Below, one piece after another: positions 8,202 through 17,300 of a stretch of DNA of 36,589 nt (position 1 is its first letter; each line of letters begins with the position of its first letter). The stretch is from the NCBI GenBank assembly GCA_945902075.1, contig CAMDMA010000036.1:1-36589 (forward strand). The letters are read 5' to 3'. The notes beneath the pieces are model-generated. The model saw only the letters and a program-made list of their open reading frames with translations. It did not search any database and was not told where the DNA came from. The DNA comes from Candidatus Kuenenia stuttgartensis (GTDB taxonomy: Bacteria > Planctomycetota > Phycisphaerae > Phycisphaerales > SM1A02). The position numbers were made by a program, and so were the translations under genes.

Positions 8202-8756
8202 TCACGCGCGGCTGCGATAGGCGCCGTCAGCGGTGCCGACAATCACCTTCTCGCCGATTGTGATGAACGGCGGGACTCTGGTCTTCAGCCCGGTTTCGCA
8301 GGTCGCCTCTTTGAGTTGGTTGGTGGCAGTTGCCCCCTTGATTCCTGGTGGGGTGTCGGTGACCGTCAAGGTGACGACCAGCGGAAGCTCGACCGACATC
8401 GCCCTGCCATCGCACCAAAGCACAATGATCTGGGTGTTGGGAAGCACGTAGAGCGCAAGATCGCCCACAACCTCCTTGGGAAGTTCGACTTGCTCGTAGC
8501 TTTCGAGGTCCATGAACACAGCCATGTTTCCCTGCTGATAGAGGTACTCCATCTGCCGGCGGTCAAGGTCCACCTGCTCGACGTCTTCGCCGGAGCGCAG
8601 GCGCTTGTCGATCAAAGATCCAGACTTCAGGTCGCGAATCTTGATCTGAACGAACGCGCGGAGGTTACCCGGCGTCCTGTGCTCGGTCTCGAGAATGAGG
8701 AAGAGCCGACCATCCATCTTGATGGCCATGCCCGGGCTGAGTTCAGTGCTGTTCAA
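8202..8756 (-). CDS. efp: Elongation factor P with atypical loop
   Basis: 184 residues, usual EF-P length, with the KOW-like N-domain followed by two OB-type domains (TVTDTPPGIKG and GLKTRVPPFITIGEKVIV are conserved). EF-P binds between the P and E sites of the ribosome and rescues stalling at consecutive prolines. The start is TTG at 8756: it gives the full N-terminus (MNSTELSPGMAIKMDGR) and has AAGGA seven bases upstream, whereas the first ATG would cut the domain. The loop that normally carries the modified Lys or Arg (PGKG in E. coli) reads PGNLR here, with Asn31 at the tip. No modification enzyme gene lies in this window. Single gene, convergent with the symporter. Confidence 0.93.
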   Translation of the reverse strand: MNSTELSPGMAIKMDGRLFLILETEHRTPGNLRAFVQIKIRDLKSGSLIDKRLRSGEDVEQVDLDRRQMEYLYQQGNMAVFMDLESYEQVELPKEVVGDLALYVLPNTQIIVLWCDGRAMSVELPLVVTLTVTDTPPGIKGATATNQLKEATCETGLKTRVPPFITIGEKVIVGTADGAYRSRA

Positions 8757-8786
8757 TAGAAAGTCCTTGGAGGATTGAAGAGGGGG

Positions 8787-8795
8787 AATGTAGCA
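8787..8795 (-). promoter_or_regulatory. Possible extended -10 promoter of efp
   Basis: Read leftward, TGC-TACATT forms an extended -10 element. Transcription would start near 8780, giving a leader of about 25 bases that contains the AAGGA ribosome binding site. No good -35 is seen, which is acceptable for an extended -10. Inference only. Confidence 0.35.
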
Positions 8796-8941
8796 CGCTC
8801 AGCGGGATCCGGCGCCTTTGCGGTCAGGATCGTCGATTGTGGGCGAGCGCGATGGAAGACAGGCGACCGTCCGCCGAACAGATCGAAACCAGCGATGTTC
8901 CAAAGGCGAGTGCTAGTGGAAAAGCGAGGAAAAAAGAAAGA

Positions 8942-8961
8942 CCCCCGACCGAGGTCGGGGG
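8942..8961 (-). terminator. Leftward intrinsic terminator with no obvious leftward gene
   Basis: CCCCCGAC (8942-8949) pairs with GTCGGGGG (8954-8961) around a CGAG loop. Read leftward it is followed by TCTTTCTTTTTTCC (8928-8941), a good U-tract; read rightward it is followed by purine-rich sequence. The only leftward gene beyond it, tauE-like, already ends before 10621 with its own hairpin, so this site suggests an unannotated leftward transcript. Confidence 0.65.
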
Positions 8962-9028
8962 CGGAGGGAGGGAAAAGGGCTTTTTAGGAAGGAGTCTTTC
9001 GACTCTCTTCAACACAACTATGCATCGG

Positions 9029-9071
9029 AATTCCAAGGGTGCAAATCCCTCAGGCACTTTTTCTTGGAATT
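9029..9071 (+). promoter_or_regulatory. Stem-loop in the leader of the DUF1573 gene
   Basis: AATTCCAAG (9029-9037) pairs perfectly with CTTGGAATT (9063-9071). An inner GTGC/GCAC stem (9039-9042 with 9054-9057) continues after a T-rich bulge. It could fold in a transcript of either strand. No known riboswitch is recognised. Confidence 0.4.
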
Positions 9072-9260
9072 GCCGTCATGATCCAAAAAAGTCGCCCAAA
9101 GGTCACGACCGGCAGAATCGACAGAGCGGATTCGACGCTTCGTCGCGCTCGTCACCCGAAAAGCAGCGAAGTGGAAACCGCAACGAGCGGGCTTTGGTGA
9201 GGTATCCGCCACTCCGCCGTCGGGCTGAGAAGCGGCAGGCGGCTTTCCCGGTGCGAGGTG

Positions 9261-9274
9261 GGTCGAAATCGACC
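9261..9274. promoter_or_regulatory. Palindrome GGTCGA-AA-TCGACC, possible operator
   Basis: A perfect 6+6 inverted repeat with an AA centre lies 30 bp upstream of the TAGACT hexamer at 9295-9300, i.e. over the expected -35 region of the DUF1573 gene. A similar palindrome with the same GAAATC core lies in the fusA promoter region (34179-34192). Confidence 0.3.
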
Positions 9275-9346
9275 GAACCCGCACGCTTCTCCGATAGACT
9301 CCGCTCCCCGGAAACACGTCCGGCCCTTTCTGCAAGGAACTTGACC

Positions 9347-10513
9347 ATGGTCGCCAGCACCCACGCACGATTCTCGCTCGCTCCGAGCCCCGTAATGATC
9401 TCAATGACCCTCTGGGCACTGGGTCTCGCCACGCTCTGCGGCCTGGTTTCGCCCGGTTTCGCCCAAGCGGCAGCGCCTTCGCCTGCTCCTGCCGTCGCTC
9501 CACAGTCTGCTGCTCCCGCGTCCGCAAACGTTCCGCCTTCGCAAGCCGCAGTGGAAGAGGAAGAGATGGACGAGGCACCACCAATCCGCATGGAGCCGCC
9601 GATGCTCGACTTCGGAATCGTGGCCCCCGGCGCGAGTTCGCGGGGCGTGGTGAAGTTGATCAATACCGGTACGAAGGAACTTGAGATCCTCACCGTGCAG
9701 CCCGGCTGTAAGTGCACGACCATCAACGACATCGCTGGCCAGAAGATTCCGCCGGGGGGATTTGTTGAACTCAATACCGAGATGAAGGCGCAGTCTTCTC
9801 CCGGCAGCAAGTCGGCGGAAATCAAAATCCTTATCGACGGATATGCGCAAGTCCTCAAACTCGCCATGAGGAACGAAGTTTCGCTTCCGGTGCGGGTGAG
9901 CCCGGCCTACATGAACGTTGTCAAGGGTCAGCCTCTCACCGGCCGCATTGTCGTTGAGTCGATCGACAAGCAGCCCTTCAAGATTTGTTCGATCGGCGGC
10001 AAGAAGCCCAATCTTGTCGGGTTCGACATTGAGACGGACGCACCCCGAAACCAGTACCTCGTGGACTGGGATTTCAACCGCGACTTCGAGACCGGTATTG
10101 CTCCGCGCTACTGGATCATCGAGACTGATCGCGCCGACTGCCCGCTTGTGGACATTTTCGTCCGACATGAGTCGAGCATGCCTCGCCCCGTCCTTAAATT
10201 GACCGAGTATCGACACACCTTTGGTCGTGTCGAGGAAGGCACTCCGTTCGAGTTCACCATCGATATCAACGACCTCCCGGAGGCGGAACGCGTCATCACC
10301 GCGGCGAGTGCCTCGAGCGCAGGCAAAGTTGAACTCGTGAGTACCACGGTGGAGGGGAGTTTGACCCACGTCAATCTCAAACTGATTCCAGCGCCGGGGA
10401 CCCTTGGCGTTCAGTTCATCCCATTCAGCATTTACACGAATGCGCGCGAGCAAAAGGTCGCTGTCTGGGGCCAGTTTGTGCCCAAGGGAACTGTCGGCTG
10501 TTTCGGTCGCTAG
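9347..10513 (+). CDS. Secreted DUF1573 domain protein
   Basis: 388 residues from ATG 9347, which has AAGGA eight bases upstream and begins a signal-peptide-like N-terminus (hydrophobic run from about residue 17 to 36, probable cleavage after AQA). A Pro/Ala-rich linker (about 42-66) leads to a typical DUF1573 motif: LDFGIVAPG, then LINTGTKELEI and a QPGCKCTT ending (about 86-126). These are Ig-like (ASH/MSP-type) domains common in Bacteroidetes and planctomycete envelopes; a second, diverged repeat (HTFGRVEEGTPFEFTI) is visible near 290-305. The Cys-x-Cys of the motif is retained. The function is unknown, and a structural or surface role is inferred. Monocistronic with a strong terminator downstream. 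Confidence 0.87.
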   Translation: MVASTHARFSLAPSPVMISMTLWALGLATLCGLVSPGFAQAAAPSPAPAVAPQSAAPASANVPPSQAAVEEEEMDEAPPIRMEPPMLDFGIVAPGASSRGVVKLINTGTKELEILTVQPGCKCTTINDIAGQKIPPGGFVELNTEMKAQSSPGSKSAEIKILIDGYAQVLKLAMRNEVSLPVRVSPAYMNVVKGQPLTGRIVVESIDKQPFKICSIGGKKPNLVGFDIETDAPRNQYLVDWDFNRDFETGIAPRYWIIETDRADCPLVDIFVRHESSMPRPVLKLTEYRHTFGRVEEGTPFEFTIDINDLPEAERVITAASASSAGKVELVSTTVEGSLTHVNLKLIPAPGTLGVQFIPFSIYTNAREQKVAVWGQFVPKGTVGCFGR

Positions 10514-10552
10514 TTCGAGCGCACCCGCTGCGTTTGAAAAAGCAAGTATCAA

Positions 10553-10587
10553 CGACGAAGGTCGCGGAACACCCGCGGCCTTCGTCG
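10553..10587. terminator. Intrinsic terminator between convergent genes
   Basis: A 15-bp stem (CGACGAAGGTCGCGG with CCGCGGCCTTCGTCG, one G-U) has an AACAC loop and is followed rightward by CTTTTGT. It lies 40 bp after the DUF1573 stop and 34 bp beyond the leftward permease stop, so it probably serves both. Confidence 0.85.
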
Positions 10588-10620
10588 CTTTTGTCCTGTG
10601 TTTCGGTCGGCACGACCGGC

Positions 10621-11433
10621 TTATGACAGCCCGGCGAGGATCATGCGCACTCCGGCGAAGACCAACAGGAGCGCGAGGATCAGTCGAATCGCCGCAATCG
10701 GCAGCCGATACACCAAGGCGGCACCTAGCGAACCGCCGAGCATCGCAGCAGGGGAGAGGATCGCTGCGAGCGTCATCGAACTTGCAAGCGTTGGATTCTT
10801 CCCGGTTGGATCAGAGAGCCCCTCAAGTGTTGCGTTTTTCGCGATGGCACCGATCAAGCACGCGGCGATCATGGCAGCGGCCGAAGTCGCCACGGCCTGC
10901 CGGAGCGGGAGTTTCCCGAACTTTCGGAGGAGCGGCACCATGATCGCGCCGCCGCCAATGCCGAGGAGCCCGGACGCAAATCCACCGATGGCTCCAACGA
11001 CGCTGCCAAGAATCCATCGTGTCTCACCAACTGGTGGTTCGGCATGGTCCTTCACGCGTCGAGCAAGCGAGAGGAGTTCCGCGGCTGCGGCATAGCAGAG
11101 GAACGCGCCGAAGACGACATACAGCGATGCCGATGGAATGGCGTTGCTTGCCATGACACCGATGAACGACGCAATGGCGGTTGCCGCGGGCATCACGAAA
11201 ACAAGGTCGCGACGGATTGTTCCCCGCCCCCGATGGCGGCGCGTGGCTGCGGTGGCAACGAAGACATTGGCAACCAGCGCGCTCGCTTGATAAAGGTGGT
11301 AACTCGGGCCGTACAACAGCGTCAGCGTTGGAATGATGAAGATCGATCCACCGAGGCCAAGGAGGCCACCGAGGGTGCCGCCGACAAGGCCGACGAGCGC
11401 AATCTGAAGGAGTTGTACAACGGTCCACTCCAA
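10621..11433 (-). CDS. TauE/SafE family membrane permease
   Basis: 270 residues with about eight membrane helices arranged as two homologous halves. Each half starts with the family's glycine motif: GGTLGGLLGLGGSIFIIPTL (about residues 18-37) and GGFASGLLGIGGGAIMVPLL. The family (formerly DUF81) exports or imports sulfite, sulfoacetate, taurine-derived anions and similar compounds; the substrate is not predictable here. The start is TTG at 11433, as no in-frame ATG gives a full first helix. There is no Shine-Dalgarno sequence, but TACGTT lies eight bases upstream (11442-11447), which fits a leaderless transcript. The gene is divergent from the 3D-domain gene; no sulfur-metabolism neighbour is seen. 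Confidence 0.88.
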   Translation of the reverse strand: MEWTVVQLLQIALVGLVGGTLGGLLGLGGSIFIIPTLTLLYGPSYHLYQASALVANVFVATAATRRHRGRGTIRRDLVFVMPAATAIASFIGVMASNAIPSASLYVVFGAFLCYAAAAELLSLARRVKDHAEPPVGETRWILGSVVGAIGGFASGLLGIGGGAIMVPLLRKFGKLPLRQAVATSAAAMIAACLIGAIAKNATLEGLSDPTGKNPTLASSMTLAAILSPAAMLGGSLGAALVYRLPIAAIRLILALLLVFAGVRMILAGLS

Positions 11434-11746
11434 GTTCGTGCAACGTAGCAGGCATTGCGTTCAAGAGCGGCTTGGCAGTTCGACGGAAGCATGACGGATC
11501 CTCTCGCGTACCCCCGCGCACGCGCCGGGGATACCCGCTGAGCGTCGCGTGGTGTCCATCATGCAGTTTGTGCCGCCTATGACAACGATCACTTGGAGCC
11601 CGGCCTTGAAAGCGCAGAATTCATGTCGCGCGCGCTTGGAAGCTCTCGCGATCGCGCTACGATCGGCCTTGAAAGTCGCGCGCTTGAGCCGTTGTCGGCC
11701 ACGTGATCGCTGAACCGCAGGCGCCAAACTTTATACCCAACTGGGC
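11434..11746. other. Divergent intergenic region, 313 bp, no gene seen
   Basis: It contains two copies of GGCCTTGAAAG (11602-11612 and 11665-11675), each followed by a GTCGCGCG...CTTG motif, and a CGCGATCGCG palindrome (11647-11656) between them. TATACC (11732-11737) lies nine bases before the GTG start of the 3D-domain gene. These may be regulatory; nothing else is supported. Confidence 0.5.
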
Positions 11747-12541
11747 GTGCAACGAAAGATGAACCACCGTTCTGTCACGAACGTCCCGAAGCGCGCTGGC
11801 CACACCGTGGTGGCGTTGGTCGGCTCTCTGGTTGCAGCGAGTGTCTTGGTTGGTCTTGGTATTGCGACGGGTCGTACAGCACAGAGTTCGGGAGCCCCCA
11901 CAACGATTGCGTTGCGCGCATCGAACGATGGTGGCTCAAGTCCAACGAGTACGACGAAATTGTCGCGAGCAACGACGATGACGCCGCATGCGACGCAGCA
12001 CGCTGCGCAGGAAATCGGGTCAGGGCTGCGACGGAGCGCGGATGGCCATCTTGAACCAGTCGCGCCCGGCCCAGCGCCCCAACAGACATCGGGCTTCCTG
12101 GATACGCCAAACTTCGGCAAGGACGCGCTCTCAAATTCGGAAGAAGTGCTCGGACAGTTTGATGGACGGCCCGTTCGCGTCGTCCGAACCGTCCGGATGC
12201 GCGTGACTGCGTATAGCCCCGATGCGCGCAGTTGCGGAACGAGTGCCGATGGCATCACCGCAAGCGGGCATTCCGTGTCGACCAACGGCGGTTGCCTTGT
12301 CGCCGCAGACCCGAAGTTACTTCCGCTCGGCTCGATTGTGAGCGTTCCGGGCTATGACGGAGGAGCGATCGTGCCCGTCCTTGATGTTGGTGGCGCGATC
12401 AAGGGAAACCGTCTCGATGTGCTGTTTCCAACCCACGAAGCAGCGATGAACTGGGGCGTCCGCGACATCGATGTCGATGTTTGGGAGTACGCCGACGGTC
12501 GTCCCAATGGATTTCAGCGCGTGCGCCGCCCTGCGAAGTGA
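11747..12541 (+). CDS. Membrane-anchored 3D-domain protein (probable cell-wall hydrolase)
   Basis: 264 residues. An N-terminal membrane anchor (about residues 20-43, VVALVGSLVAASVLVGLGIA) is followed by a Ser/Thr/Pro-rich linker and a C-terminal 3D domain (about 150-250). The domain's features are present: MRVTAYSPD, GCLVAADPKLLPLGSIV, VLDVGGAIKGNRLDVLF and WGVRDIDVDVWEY, including the conserved aspartates that give the domain its name. Such double-psi barrel domains occur in lytic transglycosylases (MltA) and Rpf/YuiC-type muralytic proteins, so peptidoglycan cleavage outside the membrane is likely. The start is GTG 11747 or ATG 11759; TATACC nine bases before the GTG slightly favours the former. 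Confidence 0.85.
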   Translation: MQRKMNHRSVTNVPKRAGHTVVALVGSLVAASVLVGLGIATGRTAQSSGAPTTIALRASNDGGSSPTSTTKLSRATTMTPHATQHAAQEIGSGLRRSADGHLEPVAPGPAPQQTSGFLDTPNFGKDALSNSEEVLGQFDGRPVRVVRTVRMRVTAYSPDARSCGTSADGITASGHSVSTNGGCLVAADPKLLPLGSIVSVPGYDGGAIVPVLDVGGAIKGNRLDVLFPTHEAAMNWGVRDIDVDVWEYADGRPNGFQRVRRPAK

Positions 12542-12582
12542 CCCGAGGGAACATCGGACAGTCGTTGAGTTGTCGCTGCATA

Positions 12583-12601
12583 TGCGCGAACGCAATTTTT
12601 T
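12583..12601 (+). terminator. Weak possible terminator of the 3D-domain gene
   Basis: TGCG-CGAA-CGCA (12583-12594) is only a 4-bp stem with a stable tetraloop, but it is followed by A and six T. It lies 42 bp after the stop. Weak. Confidence 0.3.
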
Positions 12602-12658
12602 GTGGTAGCTGCTTACCTTCTGGACTTTTGTGGTGTTTTGCGCTGTTTCGCGCACGCA

Positions 12659-14209
12659 TTAAACCGCGCTCCTTTCGACGGATCGCATGCGATCGAGAAT
12701 GCGATAGTGAATCGCCTCGGCGATGTGTGACTCCGACGTCGCGGCAGAGTCGTCAAAGTCTGCGATGGTTCGCGCGACTCGTCGCACTCGGTCGTAGGCA
12801 CGCGCGGAGAGACCAAGGTCGCGCATCGCACCCTCAAGCAGCCGCTGTGCGGGCCCTTCAAGTGCGCAGAAGCGATCGAGCTCACGCCCGCTCAGTCTTG
12901 CGTTGGTACGGTCGCGTCCTTGGCGACACTCCATTCGGCCACGCGCGTCGAGGACTCTGGTTCGAAGTTCGAGACTCGTCGCGCCCGGACGCGATGAGTG
13001 CAATGAGGCAAAGCCGACCGCGCGAACCTCCACATGCATGTCAATTCGATCGAGTAACGGTCCCGAAAGCCGTCCTATGTACCTTTCTTGTGCCCGGCGT
13101 TCAGAAGCACTCGCAGCGAAGCCGCCAGCATGGGAAGGGTTCATTGCGGCGACGAGCATTGCGCGCGCGGGAAATCGCATCGTGCCATTCGCCCGGGCGA
13201 TCGTGACGAACCCATCCTCAAGCGGCTCGCGGAGACACTCAAGGGCGACCCGCGGAAACTCGGGAAGTTCGTCAAGAAAGAGCACACCATGGTGTGCAAG
13301 GCTGACTTCGCCGGGGCGCGGAACGCTTCCTCCGCCAACGATCGCTGCAGCACTCGCGCTGTGGTGCGGCGCACGAAACGGTCTTTCGCGAATGAGGCCC
13401 GCACCGCGGGGAACACCACCGATTGACGAGTAAATGCGCGTGACATCGAGTGCTTCGTCGGGTGACAGCGGAGGGAGGATGCCGGGAAGCGCGCGCGCCA
13501 TCATGGTCTTTCCGCTTCCGGCAGGCCCGATGAGCAGCGCGTTATGACCGCCAGCCGCTGCAAGTGCCAGCGCGCGTTTCGCTGCCTCTTGCCCACGGAT
13601 TTCGGCGAAATCAAGGGCAGCGCCAAATGGAGCGGGACATGTCGTCGGTGGTGGTTCGGGTGGCAACTCGTAGAGCCCGTTGAAAAAGCCGACGGCTTCC
13701 TCAAGCCTCGTGACACCGTAGACCTCGATCCCCTCGACGGCGGCAGCTTCGGGCGCATTCTCCGCCGGTACCACGATGCCGCGCAATCGATGCGCACGCG
13801 CGAAGGCCGCAAAACTTGTGGCGCCGCGAATTGGCCGAACCATGCCATCAAGCGACAGTTCGCCTGCAAGGGCGAACTTTGAAAGCCGATCATCGGCGCG
13901 TTCGCCGATGACTCCTTGCATGCGGAGTACTGCGATGGCGATAGGAAGGTCATACACCGGGCCTTCCTTCCGAAGGTCGGCGGGTGCGAGGTTGACCGTG
14001 CATTGCCCTCGTGGAGTTGGCAGCCGACAGTTCGATAGCGCCGCGCGCACGCGGTGCATGGATTCACGGACAGAGGCGTCTGGCAGTCCGACCACCGACA
14101 TCGTCGGGGAACGATCTTCCTTGCCTTCACCACCATTGCGCTCGTCGCACTCGATTTCCACTGGTAACGCGTCGATCCCCCGAAGGGCAAAGCTGAGTAT
14201 TCGTTGCAT
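12659..14209 (-). CDS. comM: ComM/YifB family Mg-chelatase-like AAA+ ATPase
   Basis: 516 residues, the family's usual size. The N-terminal ChlI-like/Lon-protease-like domain (about 1-175, with VVGLPDASVRES and RVRAALSNC) is followed by an AAA+ core: Walker A GPAGSGKTMMARALPGILPPL (about 227-247), Walker B GVLFLDELPEF (about 312-322), then the SGPLLDRIDMHVEV motif (about 378-391) and the C-terminal lid (LSARAYDRVRRVARTIADF). ComM is a hexameric branch-migration helicase that helps integrate foreign DNA in natural transformation. Where most homologues have a Cys-rich NPCPCG...C.C segment, this one reads NPSHAGGFAASASERRAQ with no cysteines. ATG at 14209 is the start; no clear ribosome binding site. 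No competence genes are adjacent. Confidence 0.92.
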   Translation of the reverse strand: MQRILSFALRGIDALPVEIECDERNGGEGKEDRSPTMSVVGLPDASVRESMHRVRAALSNCRLPTPRGQCTVNLAPADLRKEGPVYDLPIAIAVLRMQGVIGERADDRLSKFALAGELSLDGMVRPIRGATSFAAFARAHRLRGIVVPAENAPEAAAVEGIEVYGVTRLEEAVGFFNGLYELPPEPPPTTCPAPFGAALDFAEIRGQEAAKRALALAAAGGHNALLIGPAGSGKTMMARALPGILPPLSPDEALDVTRIYSSIGGVPRGAGLIRERPFRAPHHSASAAAIVGGGSVPRPGEVSLAHHGVLFLDELPEFPRVALECLREPLEDGFVTIARANGTMRFPARAMLVAAMNPSHAGGFAASASERRAQERYIGRLSGPLLDRIDMHVEVRAVGFASLHSSRPGATSLELRTRVLDARGRMECRQGRDRTNARLSGRELDRFCALEGPAQRLLEGAMRDLGLSARAYDRVRRVARTIADFDDSAATSESHIAEAIHYRILDRMRSVERSAV

Positions 14210-14284
14210 GCCCGCGGTTCTACCCCGCGAACTTCAGTCAACCGAAATGTCCGACACTTTTTCCATGCGGTTCAAAAAAGAAAA

Positions 14285-14301
14285 CCGCACCGGCAGTGCG
14301 G
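14285..14301 (-). terminator. Intrinsic terminator of putA
   Basis: CCGCAC (14285-14290) pairs with GTGCGG (14296-14301). Read leftward the stem is followed by TTTTCTTTTTTG (14273-14284), a clear U-tract. It lies 33 bases past the putA stop. Confidence 0.8.
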
Positions 14302-14333
14302 CGAGAACCACTGCTTCAATGATCTACACCGAC

Positions 14334-17300
14334 TCAGTCGAGCCCGGGCGCGAAGCCGCGGCGCATCGTGTTTTCGCAAACGGCCCGCGGTTCAACGAAC
14401 TGCAGCAGGTAGTCGCGACCACCAGCCTTTGAGCCGATGCCGGACATTCCGAACCCGCCAAACGGCTGCCGCCCAACGAGCGCTCCGGTGATACCGCGGT
14501 TGAGGTAGAGGTTGCCCACGCGATACTCGCGCCGCGCGCGAGAGAGATGTGCAGGTTTGCGGCTAAAGACGCCGCCCGTCAACTTGTACTCCGGAGCGTT
14601 GGCGATCGCGAGTGCTTCATCGAAGTCCTTCGCAAACATCACCGCGAGCACCGGTCCAAAGATCTCTTCGCGGGCGAGGCGATGTTCCGGCAGGATTCCG
14701 CTGAAAATCGACGGGCCGACATAAGGCTTGCCGACCTTCGCTTCGAGGCCAGCAGGGATCTCGAGGGTGAGTTCGTGCTTTCCCTCGGTCTTGCCGATTT
14801 CAATGTACGACCGAATTTTGCGCGCGGCTTCTTCGTCGATGACTGGGCCAATGTCGGTCGACGGATCGGATGGATCGCCGACAACCAACGCCTTGGTTGC
14901 GCCGATGAGGCGATGAAGAAACGGCTCGTATGCGCTTCCGACCACAATCACGCGACTCGCGGCCGAGCACTTCTGCCCACAGAATCCGAACGCACTCTGA
15001 CGAACCGCGAGCACCGCCTCATCGAGATCTGCAGAGGTATCGACGATGATGGCATTCTTACCGCCCATCTCGCACACAACCTTCTTGACGAACTCTTGAC
15101 CCGGTGCGACCACGCCCGAAGCTTGCACGATGTCGAGGCCAACGGCCTTGGAGCCAGTGAACGCGATGATCGCCACGCGCGGATCACGCACGAGCGCTGC
15201 ACCTACGGTTTCGCCGGGTCCGGCGATGAAGTGGAGCGCCTCTTTCGGCGCGCCGGCACGCCAGAGAATCTCACACATCGTGCGAGCGATGGAAGGCGTT
15301 TGCTCCGCAGGCTTGACGACGACGGTGTTGCCGGTGACGAGGGCCGCAACAGTCATGCCACAGCAGATCGCGAGTGGGAAGTTCCACGGCGCAATGACCG
15401 CTGCAACGCCGCGTGGCTGATACCACTGTTCGTCAAGTTCGCCGACGAACTGCCCGAGTCGCTCAGGGTTGAAGAGCTTCGCGCCCTCGCGCGCGTAGTA
15501 CTCGCAGAAATCGATGGCCTCGCAAACATCTGCGTCCGCTTCGCGCCAGACTTTACCGCTCTCGCGGACGATGATCGCGGAGAGTTCGTCGCGTCGTGCG
15601 CGCATGTCATTCGCAGCAGCAACGAGCACCGCCGCGCGCGTTGCGTATTCGGAGTCGCGCCACGCGGGAAACGCAGCGTGCGCATGCTGCACGGCGCGTG
15701 TCGCATCATTCGCGGTACCAGAGTTTGAAACCGATGCAACCGTTGTCTTGGCCATCATCGCGGCGAACGATGCGCGAACGTCGTCGATCGCGAAGTTTCG
15801 CATGGGTTCGGTGAAAAACGCTCGACCATTCGAGATTGCCGCAGGCGCACTGCTGAGTGCGTGCCGTTCTGGTGCGTTGGCGATGCGATCGATGCCAGGA
15901 TCCGAATCAAACGCGCGGTGCGGGCTTGCGAGAAGTTGTTCCGTCGATGCGTTGTCCTTGAATCCGGCTTTGAGCCATGACTCATTCGAACTATTCTCAA
16001 GCAGTCGTCGCACGAGATAAGCCATTCCAGGAATCAGCTCGCCGATCGGGGCGTACTCGCGGAGTCGGAGGTCAAGGTCAACTGCGGCACTCTTGAGTTG
16101 GTCGCCCATTCCGTAGAGCATCTGTAACTCAAGCGCAGACTTCGGAAGTCCTCGTTTCTCAAGCGCAGCGAGCGTGGCAGCGATCGAACGCGCGTTATGA
16201 CTTCCAAGCGCAAGCTTGACGCCACCTTCGCCCGCGCGTGTTGGCGTCGAGGCAACGAAGGCGGCAGCCATTCGTTCAAAGCTCGCGTCGGTATCAATCT
16301 TGCGGCTCCACACCGGGACTGGCCAGCCTTGCTGCTCGGCGTGAATGGTTTCGTAGTCCCAATACGCGCCCTTCACGAGACGAACAGTGACCTGGCGACC
16401 GGTTCGTCGCGACCAATCAATGATGCGGCGCGCGTCGTCATCACCCGAACGCAAATACGCCTGCATTGCGAGGCCAGCGTGAAAGTCGTACTTCTCGCAT
16501 GCACGCATGAAAAGTTCCAGCGTCAGATCCTTGAGCGCGAACTGCTCCATGTCGAAATTCACAAACACGCCGCGCTGTTTGGCCGCAACAAGGATCGGCC
16601 CGATGTTCTCAAGGAGCCCACGGATCGAGCCTTCAGTATCGATTGGATCGACACGTGCGCTCAGCGAACTGATCTTGATCGACACATTTGTGCGCGGAAT
16701 CGGTCCAAGGTGGTCACTTTCAAGTCGCGCATTCGCTCCCCACGATGCGACTGCTTGCGGCAGATTCTCAATGAGATCGAGATACTTGCGTCGGTACGCA
16801 GTCGCTTCGTCGTCACTCACGCAAGCTTCGCCGAGAAGATCGACGGAGAAGCAAAGGCCAGAATCCCAGATTTTCCGCAAGGTGGGCAGCGAACTCGCAG
16901 CGTCGGTTCCGACGATGAATTTCGAGGCCATCGAGGTGATCTGGCTCGACATCGTCTTCGTGACGACGCCCTTCATCAGTACGCCAGCCTTGAGCGCGGT
17001 TGCGACGAATGGCGGCGGCGTCACGCCAGGTTGCGCGAGGTAGTCGGTGAGATGGTCGTAGACAGCGTCTGAATCTTTCAGCGTCGGGAAGCAGTCGACG
17101 AAGCGGAAGATCTGTACCTTGAAAGCCTCGTCCTGCATGGCCCAGTCCATGAGGCCTTCGGACCACACTGCAAGCATGTTGGTCTTGGCGCCGCGCGCGC
17201 GGTCTAGGAATTCCGTGCCGATCGCGATGGTCCGCGCTTCAACCGCGGGGTCCTGCGGCGCGACCACTCGGCCGACGGGAGCCGATGCGGTCTTGGGTGC

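Larger units (their letters stand above)
8757..9346. other. 590-bp intergenic region without a convincing gene
   Basis: The rightward frame of the DUF1573 gene stays open back to 8837, but the extension would put about 170 basic, low-complexity residues before a signal peptide and is judged non-coding. The region holds the efp promoter candidate (8787-8795), a leftward terminator (8942-8961), a short hairpin GAGTC-TTTC-GACTC (8992-9005), a longer stem (9029-9071), a 14-bp palindrome (9261-9274) and a TAGACT hexamer (9295-9300) that could be the -10 of the DUF1573 gene. Confidence 0.6.

Noticed and set aside
8837-9346. N-terminal extension of the DUF1573 protein by 170 residues
   Set aside because: The composition is Arg/Lys-rich and unstructured, it would bury the signal peptide, and ATG 9347 has its own ribosome binding site.
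14547-15728. 393-codon rightward frame inside putA
   Set aside because: It lies antisense to the aldehyde dehydrogenase domain, whose motifs are intact; no family resemblance.
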